From: JBKECY01 sp047975025
Lineage (GTDB): Bacteria > Bacillota > Clostridia > Lachnospirales > Lachnospiraceae
Direction: 5' to 3'
NCBI GenBank assembly: GCA_047975025.1
Contig: JBKECY010000013.1
Span: forward strand, 1 to 57,153
DNA length: 57,153 bases
The position numbers and the translations under genes are program-made. This document shows positions 1 through 8,325 of this stretch, in pieces (position 1 is the first letter of the stretch; each line of letters opens with the position of its first letter). The notes under the pieces are model-generated. The model was not told the DNA's origin. It did not search any database and saw only the letters and a list, made by a program, of their open reading frames with translations.

Positions 1-7
1 CGGCCGC

Positions 8-122
8 CCTTGAACAATCCACCAAGAAATGTTACGATGTCGTCAAGCTGATAAGGATTTACCCTACCGGATACCGGTCATTACTAACATTGCGACTGGT
101 ACAAAAATCGGGGGCAGGTCAC
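8..122. repeat. Left copy of 115-bp terminal inverted repeat (probable IS end)
   Basis: Bases 8-122 are the exact reverse complement of 57039-57153, the last 115 bases of the window. Where the repeat meets unique DNA it reads TGACCTGCCCCC when read outward, which resembles the terminal inverted repeats of IS3-family elements (inference from memory, not a search). Only one end of the element is visible and no transposase can be read. The first seven bases extend the repeat beyond the right-hand copy. The repeat interrupts the mannitol dehydrogenase gene that follows. Confidence 0.8.
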
Positions 123-1333
123 GTACAGGTCATAATGAATGCCACAGAATCGGTTCCTTAACAGAACTGCTCTGGGGGAAAATCAATGCGGCAGATATCA
201 TTCACAAGATTGCGTCTCCTGCTATAAAAATCATTTCCCTTACGATTACGGAGGGTGGCTACAACCTGGACATAGATTCTGGACAGTTCGATTTGGCCAA
301 TGAAGCGGTGCAGCACGACCTGACTTCGCCCCAACGGCCGGAAACCGTCTTTGGCTATGTGGCGCAGGGACTTAAAAAACGAATGCTCGATGGTGTGGGG
401 CCGCTGACAATCTTGAGCTGTGATAATCTTAAAGACAACGGTAAAGTCTGTAGAAAAGCATTTTTATCGTTCTTTGAGCACACTGATCAGGCGCTGTACG
501 ACTGGGCGCTTGAAAATATCAGCTTTCCTAGTTCCATGGTCGATCGCATCACACCGGCTACGGGACCGGAGGATGTGCAGCGGTTGAATCAAATGAACGG
601 AACCAAGGATAGTGCTCCGGTATTTTGTGAAGATTTCATACAATGGGTCATTGAGGATGATTTTATAGCAGGAAGACCTGCGTGGGAGCGGGTCGGCGTA
701 GAGTTTACGGATGATGTAGCCGGATATGAAGCGGTCAAATTCGGGTTTGTTAATTCAACACATCAAATGCTGTCTTTTCCGGCATATCTTGCGGGCTTTA
801 GAAAAGTTGATGAGGCTGTTGGAAATGAAACGATAGAAACGTATCTAAAGCAGTATATGGAATTGGATGTTATGCCCTATCTGACAGCACCAGATCAGGT
901 TGATCTGAATGTATACCGGACTACGTTTGAGCAGCGGCTTAAGAACAAGGCGGTGAGCGACCAGCTGGAGCGTCTTTGTTTTGATGCAATACATAAGACT
1001 CCTATTTACATGTGGCCGACAATGAACGCCATGATAGCAGCCGGAGCAGATATGGTAAGAGTCGCGATGTTCGTGGCCTCATACCGGCTCTATCTGCGAA
1101 GAGGGGCAGATGACAAAGGCACTCCTTATATCGTAAGGGATCCCGGGCTGACAGAACATGACAGGGAACTGATTGCAAGTGATGCGCCCACGGACTTCCT
1201 TGGCCTATCCTGTTTTACGGGAGTAGAACTTAGGGCATCGGAAAGTTTTATGAAGTGGTATCCGGCGTATTGCAGGGAGATTGCGGAGAAAGGAGTTCTG
1301 GCGGTCCTTGAGCAAAGTGTGGCAGAGCCATAG
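29..1333 (+). CDS. Mannitol dehydrogenase family protein, 5'-truncated at an IS junction
   Basis: NAD(P)-dependent polyol/hexuronate dehydrogenase (mannitol-2-dehydrogenase / fructuronate reductase family, a ketose-polyol oxidoreductase of the cytosol). The native part starts near 122; the first ~31 codons of the open frame come from the repeat. Visible family signatures are TEGGY, CDNLKDNG and the catalytic K-x4-N-x2-H (Lys at 737, Asn at 752, His at 761) that opens the C-terminal domain. About 400 native codons remain against a usual 480-540, so the N-terminal Rossmann segment with its dinucleotide-binding glycines is missing and the product is probably inactive. In context it fits the polyol/ketose theme of the regulon at 11-22 kb. 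The exact substrate (mannitol, arabinitol or fructuronate) cannot be told. Confidence 0.85.
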   Translation: MLRCRQADKDLPYRIPVITNIATGTKIGGRSRTGHNECHRIGSLTELLWGKINAADIIHKIASPAIKIISLTITEGGYNLDIDSGQFDLANEAVQHDLTSPQRPETVFGYVAQGLKKRMLDGVGPLTILSCDNLKDNGKVCRKAFLSFFEHTDQALYDWALENISFPSSMVDRITPATGPEDVQRLNQMNGTKDSAPVFCEDFIQWVIEDDFIAGRPAWERVGVEFTDDVAGYEAVKFGFVNSTHQMLSFPAYLAGFRKVDEAVGNETIETYLKQYMELDVMPYLTAPDQVDLNVYRTTFEQRLKNKAVSDQLERLCFDAIHKTPIYMWPTMNAMIAAGADMVRVAMFVASYRLYLRRGADDKGTPYIVRDPGLTEHDRELIASDAPTDFLGLSCFTGVELRASESFMKWYPAYCREIAEKGVLAVLEQSVAEP

Positions 1334-1361
1334 GAGCTCGCCCGGACGGTTAGGGATAATA

Positions 1362-1399
1362 TAAAAAAACCCTGGTGCATGATTTAGAAGCGCCAGGGT
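1362..1399 (-). terminator. Rho-independent terminator of the 1384-1713 gene
   Basis: On the minus strand a 10-bp stem (arms 1390-1399 and 1369-1378, one G-T pair) is followed directly by a run of seven T. The stop codon of the minus-strand gene lies inside the loop side of the structure. Confidence 0.75.
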
Positions 1400-1713
1400 A
1401 AGAATGTGAAGAAATCTGCGAAGAGCAGTAGCAGAGAAATCAGAAAAGCAAGGATGGATAGAACCAAGGCAAAGACGGAGCGTATCTGCGCTGTCCGCGC
1501 CTTTTTTGTTGTCAAATCCATATGTGTCTTCAGAATCTGAATCTGCTCGGCAAGTTGTCTGCCATCCTCCGGAGGCGCAGGCTCATCTGCCTTGGCACCC
1601 AGAAAATCAGTACGTGCGCGTTCCTGCAGTTTCTTTAGTTCTTCTTCGGTCTTTCGTACCTGTTCCATAGCGGTTTTTAACTGCGTGGAATCCTGATCAA
1701 GTAAGTTGGACAT
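1384..1713 (-). CDS. Hypothetical coiled-coil protein with C-terminal membrane anchor
   Basis: 109 residues, not recognised as a named family. Residues ~1-75 are charged and heptad-like (many E/K/Q with spaced L), predicting a cytosolic coiled coil. Residues ~80-104 form one hydrophobic helix, so the protein is probably tail-anchored. The start is supported by GGAGG seven bases upstream of the ATG. It stands alone on the minus strand, convergent with the truncated dehydrogenase and divergent from the next membrane protein, and has its own terminator. No function is assigned. Confidence 0.7.
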   Translation of the reverse strand: MSNLLDQDSTQLKTAMEQVRKTEEELKKLQERARTDFLGAKADEPAPPEDGRQLAEQIQILKTHMDLTTKKARTAQIRSVFALVLSILAFLISLLLLFADFFTFLPWRF

Positions 1714-1861
1714 ATTTTACCTCCTGCCTTTTAGCCGATTATACCATAAATCCATGCAAGAAGGAACACTCTGGGCACTCTTTTTGCATGCTTTCGGGTT
1801 GCATCTTAGAAACTTTGCAGGTATAATCTAATACATATAGGCGGAGAACGGAGGGGAAAAT

Positions 1862-2662
1862 ATGTATGTTCTGGGCGGAGTGAGTCAGTGGGCGGCACCT
1901 GTGCTGCTGGCTGTGATTGCGCTTTTTGGCGTTCTTTTTATTGGGTTGAGTCTGCGGGGAAATGCAAAAAAGGACAGAGATTTGCGGCTGCGTCTGCAGA
2001 AAGCGGAGCTGGATAGTACGCTGAAAGCAAAAAACAGACTTATCTGGATACGGGAAGTCAGACAAGCGACAGCTTCCTGTATTTCGCAATGCTTTTACCT
2101 GACAGAGCGAATCAAAAATGAAGAGGGTACGGACGATAACTACACCGAGGAGAAGCGGAAAATCAAAGAAATCTGCAGCACATTGATACTCTGCTTTGGA
2201 TTTGACAAGGAGAGACTGGACTTCCAATACGATGCTAAGACCGGCGGTATTGATGTGGCTGTCCTGCGTAGTGTACTGTCGAATCGGGATAAGAACGAGG
2301 AACTGGTCAAGCTCATAAAGTATATTGAATACCGGTGTGTCAGCGATCGTCTGAAGTGGGTGCATGTCCTCAAACAGTACTATCATAAACGGTATGAACG
2401 AACCAGAAATACGGTGTTTGCCAGAGCTGGCAGGGATACGACCGATGTACTGCCGGAGGCTGCGAATAAGAATTGCAGACCGGAAGACAGCCTGCCGAAA
2501 AAAGACCGTAAGACATTAGAAAAACTGGAGAAACAACTACGCAAATACACGGACATGGAGGAGCGGATGGTCAAGGATATTCGTTCGTCTCTGGAAATTC
2601 TGCTGGATGCGGTACGGATTTACCTGAAATTAGAATGGGATGTAGCAAAAGAAGGAAAATAA
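1862..2662 (+). CDS. Hypothetical single-pass membrane protein
   Basis: 266 residues. One strong hydrophobic segment at about residues 8-31 is followed by a basic stop-transfer patch (RGNAKKDRDLRLR), which places a long, charged, mostly helical domain in the cytosol. The start is preceded by GGAGGGG. The soluble part is rich in K, E, D and R with no catalytic or binding motif I recognise. The gene is monocistronic and ends in a clear terminator. A long open frame on the opposite strand is a shadow. Function unknown. Confidence 0.7.
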   Translation: MYVLGGVSQWAAPVLLAVIALFGVLFIGLSLRGNAKKDRDLRLRLQKAELDSTLKAKNRLIWIREVRQATASCISQCFYLTERIKNEEGTDDNYTEEKRKIKEICSTLILCFGFDKERLDFQYDAKTGGIDVAVLRSVLSNRDKNEELVKLIKYIEYRCVSDRLKWVHVLKQYYHKRYERTRNTVFARAGRDTTDVLPEAANKNCRPEDSLPKKDRKTLEKLEKQLRKYTDMEERMVKDIRSSLEILLDAVRIYLKLEWDVAKEGK

Positions 2663-2666
2663 GAGG

Positions 2667-2715
2667 GCAACCCTTCCCTGTCTGAGAGAAGTGCTGACAG
2701 CGAGGGTTGCTTTTT
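2667..2715 (+). terminator. Rho-independent terminator
   Basis: Arms GCAACCCT (2667-2674) and AGGGTTGC (2703-2710) pair perfectly and are followed by TTTTT. It closes the 1862-2662 gene. Confidence 0.8.
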
Positions 2716-2754
2716 CCTATGGAACTGCGGAGTGCTGGGGTTGGCCCCTGCCGG

Positions 2755-2916
2755 TTATTCGTAGATTTCAATACATCTGGTGCAGTCAGGATCTTTGGAG
2801 CACCGAAAGACGGACAATTGTTCTATGCCCCGCTCATCTTCAACATATGTGACATGGTGTATGGTCTTGGATGAATACAGCGGACAGGTAAATTCGGATG
2901 TTTCTGTAAATTCCAT
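2755..2916 (-). CDS. Small Cys-rich hypothetical protein (53 aa)
   Basis: Reading the minus strand from 2916 gives 53 codons and a TAA stop, with AAGGAG placed just upstream of the ATG. The product is acidic and contains four cysteines: one in FTCPLY near residue 11 and three near the C-terminus (FRC...DCTRC). The spacing suggests a small metal-binding or redox knuckle (inference). It has no partner gene on its strand and lies between the terminator of the preceding gene and the promoter of the following operon. No family is recognised. The ribosome site and intact frame are the main support. Confidence 0.5.
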   Translation of the reverse strand: MEFTETSEFTCPLYSSKTIHHVTYVEDERGIEQLSVFRCSKDPDCTRCIEIYE

Positions 2917-3088
2917 GAAGTCTCCTTGGGAATGAAGCCCTAAAGCTCGATTGATAGCGCAATTTCACCAAAAAACTATACGATATTTCTCGAAAAATGT
3001 CAATCAAAGGAAAGGCACTTCAGACGCATCACAAGGAACACCATCTAATAGGTTATAAAAATTTCACAACTATTTTCGTATCTGTTAA

Positions 3089-3117
3089 TTGACATTATAC
3101 AAGAGGACGGATACTAT
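3089..3117 (+). promoter_or_regulatory. Sigma-A-type promoter of the DUF5685/J-protein/Hsp70 operon
   Basis: TTGACA (3089-3094), a 17-bp spacer and TACTAT (3112-3117) give an almost consensus promoter, with a start near 3124 and an ~80-nt leader before the first gene. No CIRCE-like or CtsR-like operator is visible by eye. Confidence 0.75.
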
Positions 3118-3203
3118 GGAAGCATAGTTCTTAGTGTACGGAAGATAATTAATGCCAGAATAAAAACTGGATGATATTTATATATGGCAGAGAGGATGAT
3201 TAT

Positions 3204-3596
3204 ATGCAGGAAAAAATTTATAACTTTATGCGCGGGAGATATGGCAATGACACATTGAATAAAACTCTGATGGGAGTTTCACTGGTATGTTTTGTCCTGT
3301 CTTTCTTTTTTAGAAGCCCCTTTTACTGGCTAGGGCTTTTATTTTTAGTTGTGACCTACGTTCGAATGCTTTCGAGGAACATCTACAAGCGGTCTGCAGA
3401 AAATGAGTGGTATCTGGATAAATTAGACCGGGTCAAAGGGTTCTTCAAGAGAGGAAACTCTCGTGTACACAGGAATATGGCATATCATGTATACAAATGC
3501 CCTTCCTGCAGCCAGAAAGTCAGAATTCCGAGGGGGAAGGGAAAAGTAGAAATCAGTTGTCCGAAATGCGGATCACAATTTGTAAAGAGGAGCTGA
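3204..3596 (+). CDS. Zinc-ribbon membrane protein of the Hsp70 operon
   Basis: 130 residues from the ATG at 3204, chosen over the in-frame ATG at 3171 because AGAGAGG lies eight bases before it. Two hydrophobic stretches at about residues 25-36 and 39-54 form a membrane hairpin. The C-terminus carries CPSC and CPKC pairs, a zinc-ribbon with probable tetrahedral Cys4 site, facing the cytosol. It is the first gene of the operon; its stop is separated from the DUF5685 start by one base. The combination of zinc ribbon, membrane anchor and downstream J-protein suggests a membrane-linked chaperone assembly (inference). The family is uncharacterised as far as I know. Confidence 0.75.
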   Translation: MQEKIYNFMRGRYGNDTLNKTLMGVSLVCFVLSFFFRSPFYWLGLLFLVVTYVRMLSRNIYKRSAENEWYLDKLDRVKGFFKRGNSRVHRNMAYHVYKCPSCSQKVRIPRGKGKVEISCPKCGSQFVKRS

Positions 3597-3597
3597 T

Positions 3598-4458
3598 ATG
3601 TTCGGGTATATAGTAGTAAATCAGTCAGAACTTAAGTTCCGGGAATTCGATGAATACAGGTCGTATTACTGCGGATTGTGTGATGTACTCAAGCAGAAGT
3701 ATGGTAAGAGCGGTCAGCTGACCCTTACCTACGACATGACTTTCGTGGTCATGCTGCTGTCAGGGCTCTATGAGCCGGAGACTGCCGAGGAAGAGATTCG
3801 TTGTGTGGTGCATCCGTTTCAGAAGCACCTCACGAAGAGAAATCTGTTCACACAATATGCCGCAGATATGAATATAGTGCTTTCTTACTATAAATGTCTT
3901 GATGACTGGCAGGATGACAGAAAAGTGTTCAAGCTTCTTTACAGCAAGTTCCTCTGCCGCAAGTTCTTTAAGATCAAGCGTGTCTATAAGGAGAAGGTTG
4001 AGACGATAGGCAGGCTGCTTCGCCAACTCTCGGAAAAGGAAAAGGAAGATGTCAGGGATATAGATTATATGTCCGGAGTCTTCGGAGAAATCATGGCCGA
4101 AATCCTTGTGTATAAGGAGGACGAATGGAAGGATTACCTGTACAACATGGGATTTTATCTGGGGAAATTCATTTATCTGATGGATGCCTACGAGGACGTG
4201 GAAGAGGATGAAAAATCCGGTAATTTTAATCCGCTTCGTTCACTGTTTCAAAAGCCTGATTTCGAAGAAAGTGTAGAGACCATACTGACACTTATGATGG
4301 CGGAATGTTCCAAGAATTTTGAGCAGCTGCCAATTATTGACAATATCAGTATTCTGCGCAACATACTCTATTCAGGTGTCTGGCACCGTTATGGAAAAGT
4401 AAAGCAAAAGCGTGCTGCCGGACAAAATGAGCCAAAAGAGGAGTTATCAAATGAATGA
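3598..4458 (+). CDS. DUF5685 family protein
   Basis: 286 residues, matching DUF5685-type proteins (FGYIVVN start, YYCGLC near residues 23-28, TYD..FVVMLLSGLY). This is a mostly helical family found in Clostridia, without assigned biochemistry. The CxxC at residues 25 and 28 could bind metal or act in redox. The helical C-terminal half has conserved acidic patches (DAYEDVEEDEK). It is tightly packed: the ATG lies one base after the previous stop, with AGAGGAG upstream, and its end overlaps the start of the J-protein gene by eight bases. Coupled translation suggests the products work together. Confidence 0.8.
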   Translation: MFGYIVVNQSELKFREFDEYRSYYCGLCDVLKQKYGKSGQLTLTYDMTFVVMLLSGLYEPETAEEEIRCVVHPFQKHLTKRNLFTQYAADMNIVLSYYKCLDDWQDDRKVFKLLYSKFLCRKFFKIKRVYKEKVETIGRLLRQLSEKEKEDVRDIDYMSGVFGEIMAEILVYKEDEWKDYLYNMGFYLGKFIYLMDAYEDVEEDEKSGNFNPLRSLFQKPDFEESVETILTLMMAECSKNFEQLPIIDNISILRNILYSGVWHRYGKVKQKRAAGQNEPKEELSNE

Positions 4459-5185
4459 TCCATATCAGATTTTAGGAATTTCTCATAATGCGACAGATGA
4501 GGAAATCAAAAAAGCATATAAGCTGCTAAGCCGCAAGTACCATCCGGATGCCAACATCAACAATCCGAATAAGCAGCAGGCCGAGGAAAAATTCAAGCAG
4601 ATCCAGCAGGCCTACCAGCAGATTATGAAGGAAAAGGCGGGGGGCTACCAGCAGTCCTATCAGGATAGTGCAGGGCAGCCGTATGGACGCCAGCAGCAGA
4701 ATACAGGTAATGAATACTGGGATTTCGGCGGATTTGAAGATTTCTGGGGCAACTATGGGCGCCAGAACCAGCGCCGGGAGAGCAACTGCGGCTACGAAGA
4801 TGATATTCATCTGCGTGCCGCCGGAAATTATATCCGCAATGGCTATTACAAAGAGGCGCGTACCGTACTTGATGAGATGCAGGAGCGTACCGCGCGGTGG
4901 TACTATTACAGTGCGTTGGCGCATGAGGGAATTAAGAACAACGTAACGGCACTTGAGCATGCTAAGCGAGCCATGGAGATGGAGCCGGACAATCAGGACT
5001 ATCGCGAACTCGTGCAGGCATTTCAGACAGGAGGCTCCTGGTACCAGCAGCGGCAGTATGACTACGGGACAGCACCAGGCAGTTCGGGAGGCCTGTGTCT
5101 CAAGCTGTGCCTGTTGAATCTGGCCTGCAATTTGTGCTGCGGCGGTGGCGGGGCTACCTGCTGCAGATCCCCGTATGGAATCTGA
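4451..5185 (+). CDS. J-domain protein with TPR-like middle and Cys-rich tail
   Basis: 244 residues from the ATG at 4451 (AGAGGAG upstream; earlier in-frame ATGs lack a ribosome site). Residues 3-65 are a J domain with the essential HPD at 31-33. A Q/G-rich linker follows, then a helical repeat at ~118-195 that looks TPR-like (AGNYIRNGYYKEAR, ALEHAKRAMEMEPD). The last 30 residues have about seven cysteines (LCLKLC...CNLCC...TCC), unlike the DnaJ zinc finger. It should stimulate the ATPase of the DnaK-like protein encoded next, and the TPR-like part would select clients or partners. A 220-codon frame on the opposite strand is a shadow. Confidence 0.88.
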   Translation: MNDPYQILGISHNATDEEIKKAYKLLSRKYHPDANINNPNKQQAEEKFKQIQQAYQQIMKEKAGGYQQSYQDSAGQPYGRQQQNTGNEYWDFGGFEDFWGNYGRQNQRRESNCGYEDDIHLRAAGNYIRNGYYKEARTVLDEMQERTARWYYYSALAHEGIKNNVTALEHAKRAMEMEPDNQDYRELVQAFQTGGSWYQQRQYDYGTAPGSSGGLCLKLCLLNLACNLCCGGGGATCCRSPYGI

Positions 5186-5217
5186 CAATCATTGAATAAC
5201 GGAGGTAAATAGTAAGT

Positions 5218-6960
5218 ATGGAGAGAACAGTTGGAATTGATTTGGGAACGACGAATTCCTGTGTGGCAGTCTTAGAGGGCGGTCGGCCTGTCATTATTCA
5301 CAATGCCGAAGGGTTCAGGACGACACCTTCTGTGGTCGCTTTTACCAAAGATGGAAATCGTGTAATCGGTGATATGGCCAAGCGGCAGGCAGTTACCAAT
5401 ACGGACAGGACAGTTTCATCCATCAAGCGGTCCATGGGGTCCGATAAAAAAGTACAACTGGGAGATAAGAAATACACACCGCAGGAAATCTCTGCGATGA
5501 TTCTGCAGAAGCTAAAAAGTGATGCGGAAGATTATCTGGGAGAAGCTGTAACAAGCGCGGTCATTACCGTTCCTGCCTATTTCAGTGATGCACAGCGCCA
5601 GGCAACGAAGGATGCAGGGCGAATTGCCGGTCTAAAAGTAGAGCGTATCATCAATGAGCCGACGGCTGCTGCCTTGGCATATGGGCTGGATCATGGAGCT
5701 GCACAGAAAATCGTTGTCTACGATTTGGGCGGCGGAACCTTTGATGTCTCAGTAATAGAAATCAGCAATGGTATGGTACAGGTACTGGCAACTTCCGGTG
5801 ATAATGAACTGGGCGGTGATGATTTTGATGAACGGATCGTGCAGTATCTGGTGAGTGAATTTAAGCGTGAACAAGGGATTGATCTCTCCAAAGACACAGT
5901 GGCACAGCAACGTATCCGCGAAGAGGCGGAAAAGGCGAAAAAAGAGCTTTCCAGTACCACCAGTGTCCAGATTAATCTGCCCTTCATAACGACATATAAA
6001 AACGAGGCAAAGCATCTGCAGGCGACACTTAGCAGAGCCAAATTCGAAGAACTGGTCTACGATCTGATTGAGAGGACTACGATTCCTGTCAAAGATGCAC
6101 TTCGGGATTCCGGCGTAGAGAACGCGGATATAGGACAGGTGCTGCTGGTCGGCGGTTCGACCAGAATACCGGCGGTGCAGGAAAAGGTCCGCCAGCTGGT
6201 AGGACAGGAGCCAACCCGAAACATCAATCCGGATGAGTGCGTAGCCCTCGGAGCCGCTATTCAGGGCGGAAAATTAGACGGCGAAGAAAGTCTGAATGAA
6301 ATCCTATTAATGGATGTAACACCACTGTCCTTGTCTATCGAAACGATTGGAGGCGTTGCAACGCGGTTGATCGAGAGAAACTCAACGATACCAACACGTT
6401 ACAGTCAGGTTTTTTCCACAGCTGCCAACTTCCAGACTTCTGTCGATATTAAAGTGCTGCAAGGTGAAAGGCCGATGGCCAGAGACAATAAGCTGCTGGG
6501 CAATTTTCGCCTGAAAGGAATCAAGCGTGCCATGCGCGGAGTCCCGCAGATTGAAGTCACATTTGATCTGGATTTAAACGGTATATTAAATGTGACAGCC
6601 AAAGATCTGGATACAGGAAAGCAGCAGAATATTACGATTACGACCGGTTCCGGTATGTCGGAGCAGGACATTGAAAGAGCGGTAGAAGAAGCCAGAGAAT
6701 TTGCAGCGGAAGATCAGGCCAAGAAAGAAAGTCTGGAAGCATTAAACGAGGCTGAAGCACTTTTATATAAAGTTGAGCAGGGCTATGAGCAGAATAAAAA
6801 GAACCTTGCCAAAGAAGATAAGGCAAGGGTAAAAGAAAATCTGCAGCTGCTGCGCAAAACGACAGGGAAGATCAAGCCCGAGACGATAACGCAGCAGGAT
6901 GCAGACGAAATTCGCAAAGCAGTTGCTCGTGTAGAGGCAGTGGCACATCTGGTATCATAG
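5218..6960 (+). CDS. dnaK: DnaK-like Hsp70 chaperone (operon-linked paralogue)
   Basis: 580 residues with all three Hsp70 signatures: IDLGTTNS near residue 7, VYDLGGGTFDVSV in the middle of the ATPase domain and VLLVGGSTRIPAVQ. The substrate-binding domain follows (LLMDVTPLSLSIET...), but the lid and tail are short compared with a usual DnaK of 605-640 residues, ending in EAVAHLVS. No hrcA, grpE or classical dnaJ is nearby, so this is probably a second Hsp70 dedicated to the membrane zinc-ribbon/DUF5685/J-protein set (inference). GGAGG precedes the ATG. It ends convergently with the amylase-like gene, overlapping it by six bases. Confidence 0.92.
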   Translation: MERTVGIDLGTTNSCVAVLEGGRPVIIHNAEGFRTTPSVVAFTKDGNRVIGDMAKRQAVTNTDRTVSSIKRSMGSDKKVQLGDKKYTPQEISAMILQKLKSDAEDYLGEAVTSAVITVPAYFSDAQRQATKDAGRIAGLKVERIINEPTAAALAYGLDHGAAQKIVVYDLGGGTFDVSVIEISNGMVQVLATSGDNELGGDDFDERIVQYLVSEFKREQGIDLSKDTVAQQRIREEAEKAKKELSSTTSVQINLPFITTYKNEAKHLQATLSRAKFEELVYDLIERTTIPVKDALRDSGVENADIGQVLLVGGSTRIPAVQEKVRQLVGQEPTRNINPDECVALGAAIQGGKLDGEESLNEILLMDVTPLSLSIETIGGVATRLIERNSTIPTRYSQVFSTAANFQTSVDIKVLQGERPMARDNKLLGNFRLKGIKRAMRGVPQIEVTFDLDLNGILNVTAKDLDTGKQQNITITTGSGMSEQDIERAVEEAREFAAEDQAKKESLEALNEAEALLYKVEQGYEQNKKNLAKEDKARVKENLQLLRKTTGKIKPETITQQDADEIRKAVARVEAVAHLVS

Positions 6961-8292
6961 TGGATGATGTGACAGATCATCTTCTATCAGATAAACAGCA
7001 CTGGAATATCCTGGGAGTACAAGCTCACCGGATAAGGTGACTTCTGACTGGTCAAGAAGCGAAAGTGCCGGAACTTCCGCCCGAGAAATAGTGGCGGTAT
7101 GTTCACTGCCGTCGGCATTGAATACGGCAAGCAGACGCTGCCCATCATAGAACCGGTGGAAGATGAACTGCTGGTTTGTCAGATAGAGAACCTGATAATC
7201 ACCGTAGAATAAGGCTTTATATTCAGAACGAATATGGCAGAGCCGTTCAATTAAATCAGAAAGAGGAGTAGTCACAGGAGAGGTAAGTGCCGGGCGCAGC
7301 GAGTCATCGCTTTGTCCCGGTATTTTTTCGCCCTGAATACCCCATTCACTTCCATAGTAGAGGCAGGGGATACCCGGCATACAAAAGAGCATTGTATATA
7401 GCAGCGGCAGATGCTCCGCAGTAGTTAAAATGGAGGCGGCACGCGTCACATCATGGTTATCTACGAAATTAAGCAAAGAGATACCCTTGTACAGAGTCCA
7501 GTCCTCGCTGCCGAACTGGCGGTTCAGACTGTGTGCGATCTCAAAGAAGTTGCGGCTGTTCAAGCTGGAGTATAATCCCTTGTAGCATTCATAATTTGTA
7601 GCTGAATGCAGCATGGAAGGATTCACGATTGTCTTGTAGTCGCCATGCAGCATTTCGCCTACCAGAAAGAAATCTTCTTTTTGGGAAGAAGTCCGTTCTC
7701 TCAAACGGCACATGAAGTCATGGTCCAGACTATAAGCGACATCCAGGCGAATTCCGTCTATGCCAAATTCTGTGAGCCAGAAATCAACACTTGAAAGCAG
7801 GTGTTCGATCACCTCGGGATTTCGCAGATTCAGCTTGACAAGGTCAAAATGTCCCTCCCAGCCTTCATACCAGAATCCGTCATCGTAATTGCTGTTGCCG
7901 TCAAAGCTCAGATAGAACCAGTCTTTGTAAGGAGAATCCCATTTCTTTTCGCAGACATCGCGAAAGGCCCAGAAACCGCGGCCAACATGGTTGAAGACAC
8001 CATCGAGTACAACGCGGATGCCTGCTTCGTGCAGAGCACCACATACTGCCTTGAAATCTTGGTTGGTTCCCAGACGGGCATCCAGCTTCAAAAAATCTCT
8101 GGTGTCGTAGCCATGCCGGTCGCTTTCTAATAGAGGATTGAAGAGTATGGCACCGATGCCAAGTTTTTGATAATACGGAATCCAGTCGGGGATGCGATTG
8201 ATGCGAGAAGTGACAATTCCGTCATTTTCCAAAGGGGCTCCGCACATTCCCAGCGGATAAATCTGATAAAATGTTGTTTCTTCATACCACAT
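6955..8292 (-). CDS. GH13 alpha-amylase family glycoside hydrolase
   Basis: 445 residues, no signal peptide, so a cytosolic enzyme acting on imported alpha-glucans or maltodextrins. The four GH13 regions are readable: DGVFNHVG (97-104), GIRLDVAY with nucleophile Asp184, GEMLHGD with acid/base Glu213 and FVDNHD with Asp281. The sequence starts directly at the barrel (WYEETTFYQIYPLG), as in cyclomaltodextrinase- or maltogenic-type enzymes but without their N-terminal domain. A short beta C-terminal domain follows at about 370-445. It is monocistronic, 33 bases downstream of the helicase on the same strand. The exact specificity cannot be read. Confidence 0.9.
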   Translation of the reverse strand: MWYEETTFYQIYPLGMCGAPLENDGIVTSRINRIPDWIPYYQKLGIGAILFNPLLESDRHGYDTRDFLKLDARLGTNQDFKAVCGALHEAGIRVVLDGVFNHVGRGFWAFRDVCEKKWDSPYKDWFYLSFDGNSNYDDGFWYEGWEGHFDLVKLNLRNPEVIEHLLSSVDFWLTEFGIDGIRLDVAYSLDHDFMCRLRERTSSQKEDFFLVGEMLHGDYKTIVNPSMLHSATNYECYKGLYSSLNSRNFFEIAHSLNRQFGSEDWTLYKGISLLNFVDNHDVTRAASILTTAEHLPLLYTMLFCMPGIPCLYYGSEWGIQGEKIPGQSDDSLRPALTSPVTTPLSDLIERLCHIRSEYKALFYGDYQVLYLTNQQFIFHRFYDGQRLLAVFNADGSEHTATISRAEVPALSLLDQSEVTLSGELVLPGYSSAVYLIEDDLSHHPL

Positions 8293-8325
8293 AGTTGGTC
8301 TCCTTTCTTACGTTTCTGCAGTCCG

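Noticed and set aside
1..7. CGGCCGC at the left end as a cloning-vector or NotI remnant
   Set aside because: Seven bases are too few to claim vector, and the sequence continues directly into a repeat that recurs at the other end.
1739..2386. 215-codon minus-strand frame
   Set aside because: Antisense to the membrane protein at 1862-2662, which has ribosome site, membrane segment and terminator; the minus-strand product shows no domain.
4526..5188. 220-codon minus-strand frame opposite the J-protein gene
   Set aside because: Antisense shadow of a strongly supported gene with J-domain and no ribosome site of its own.
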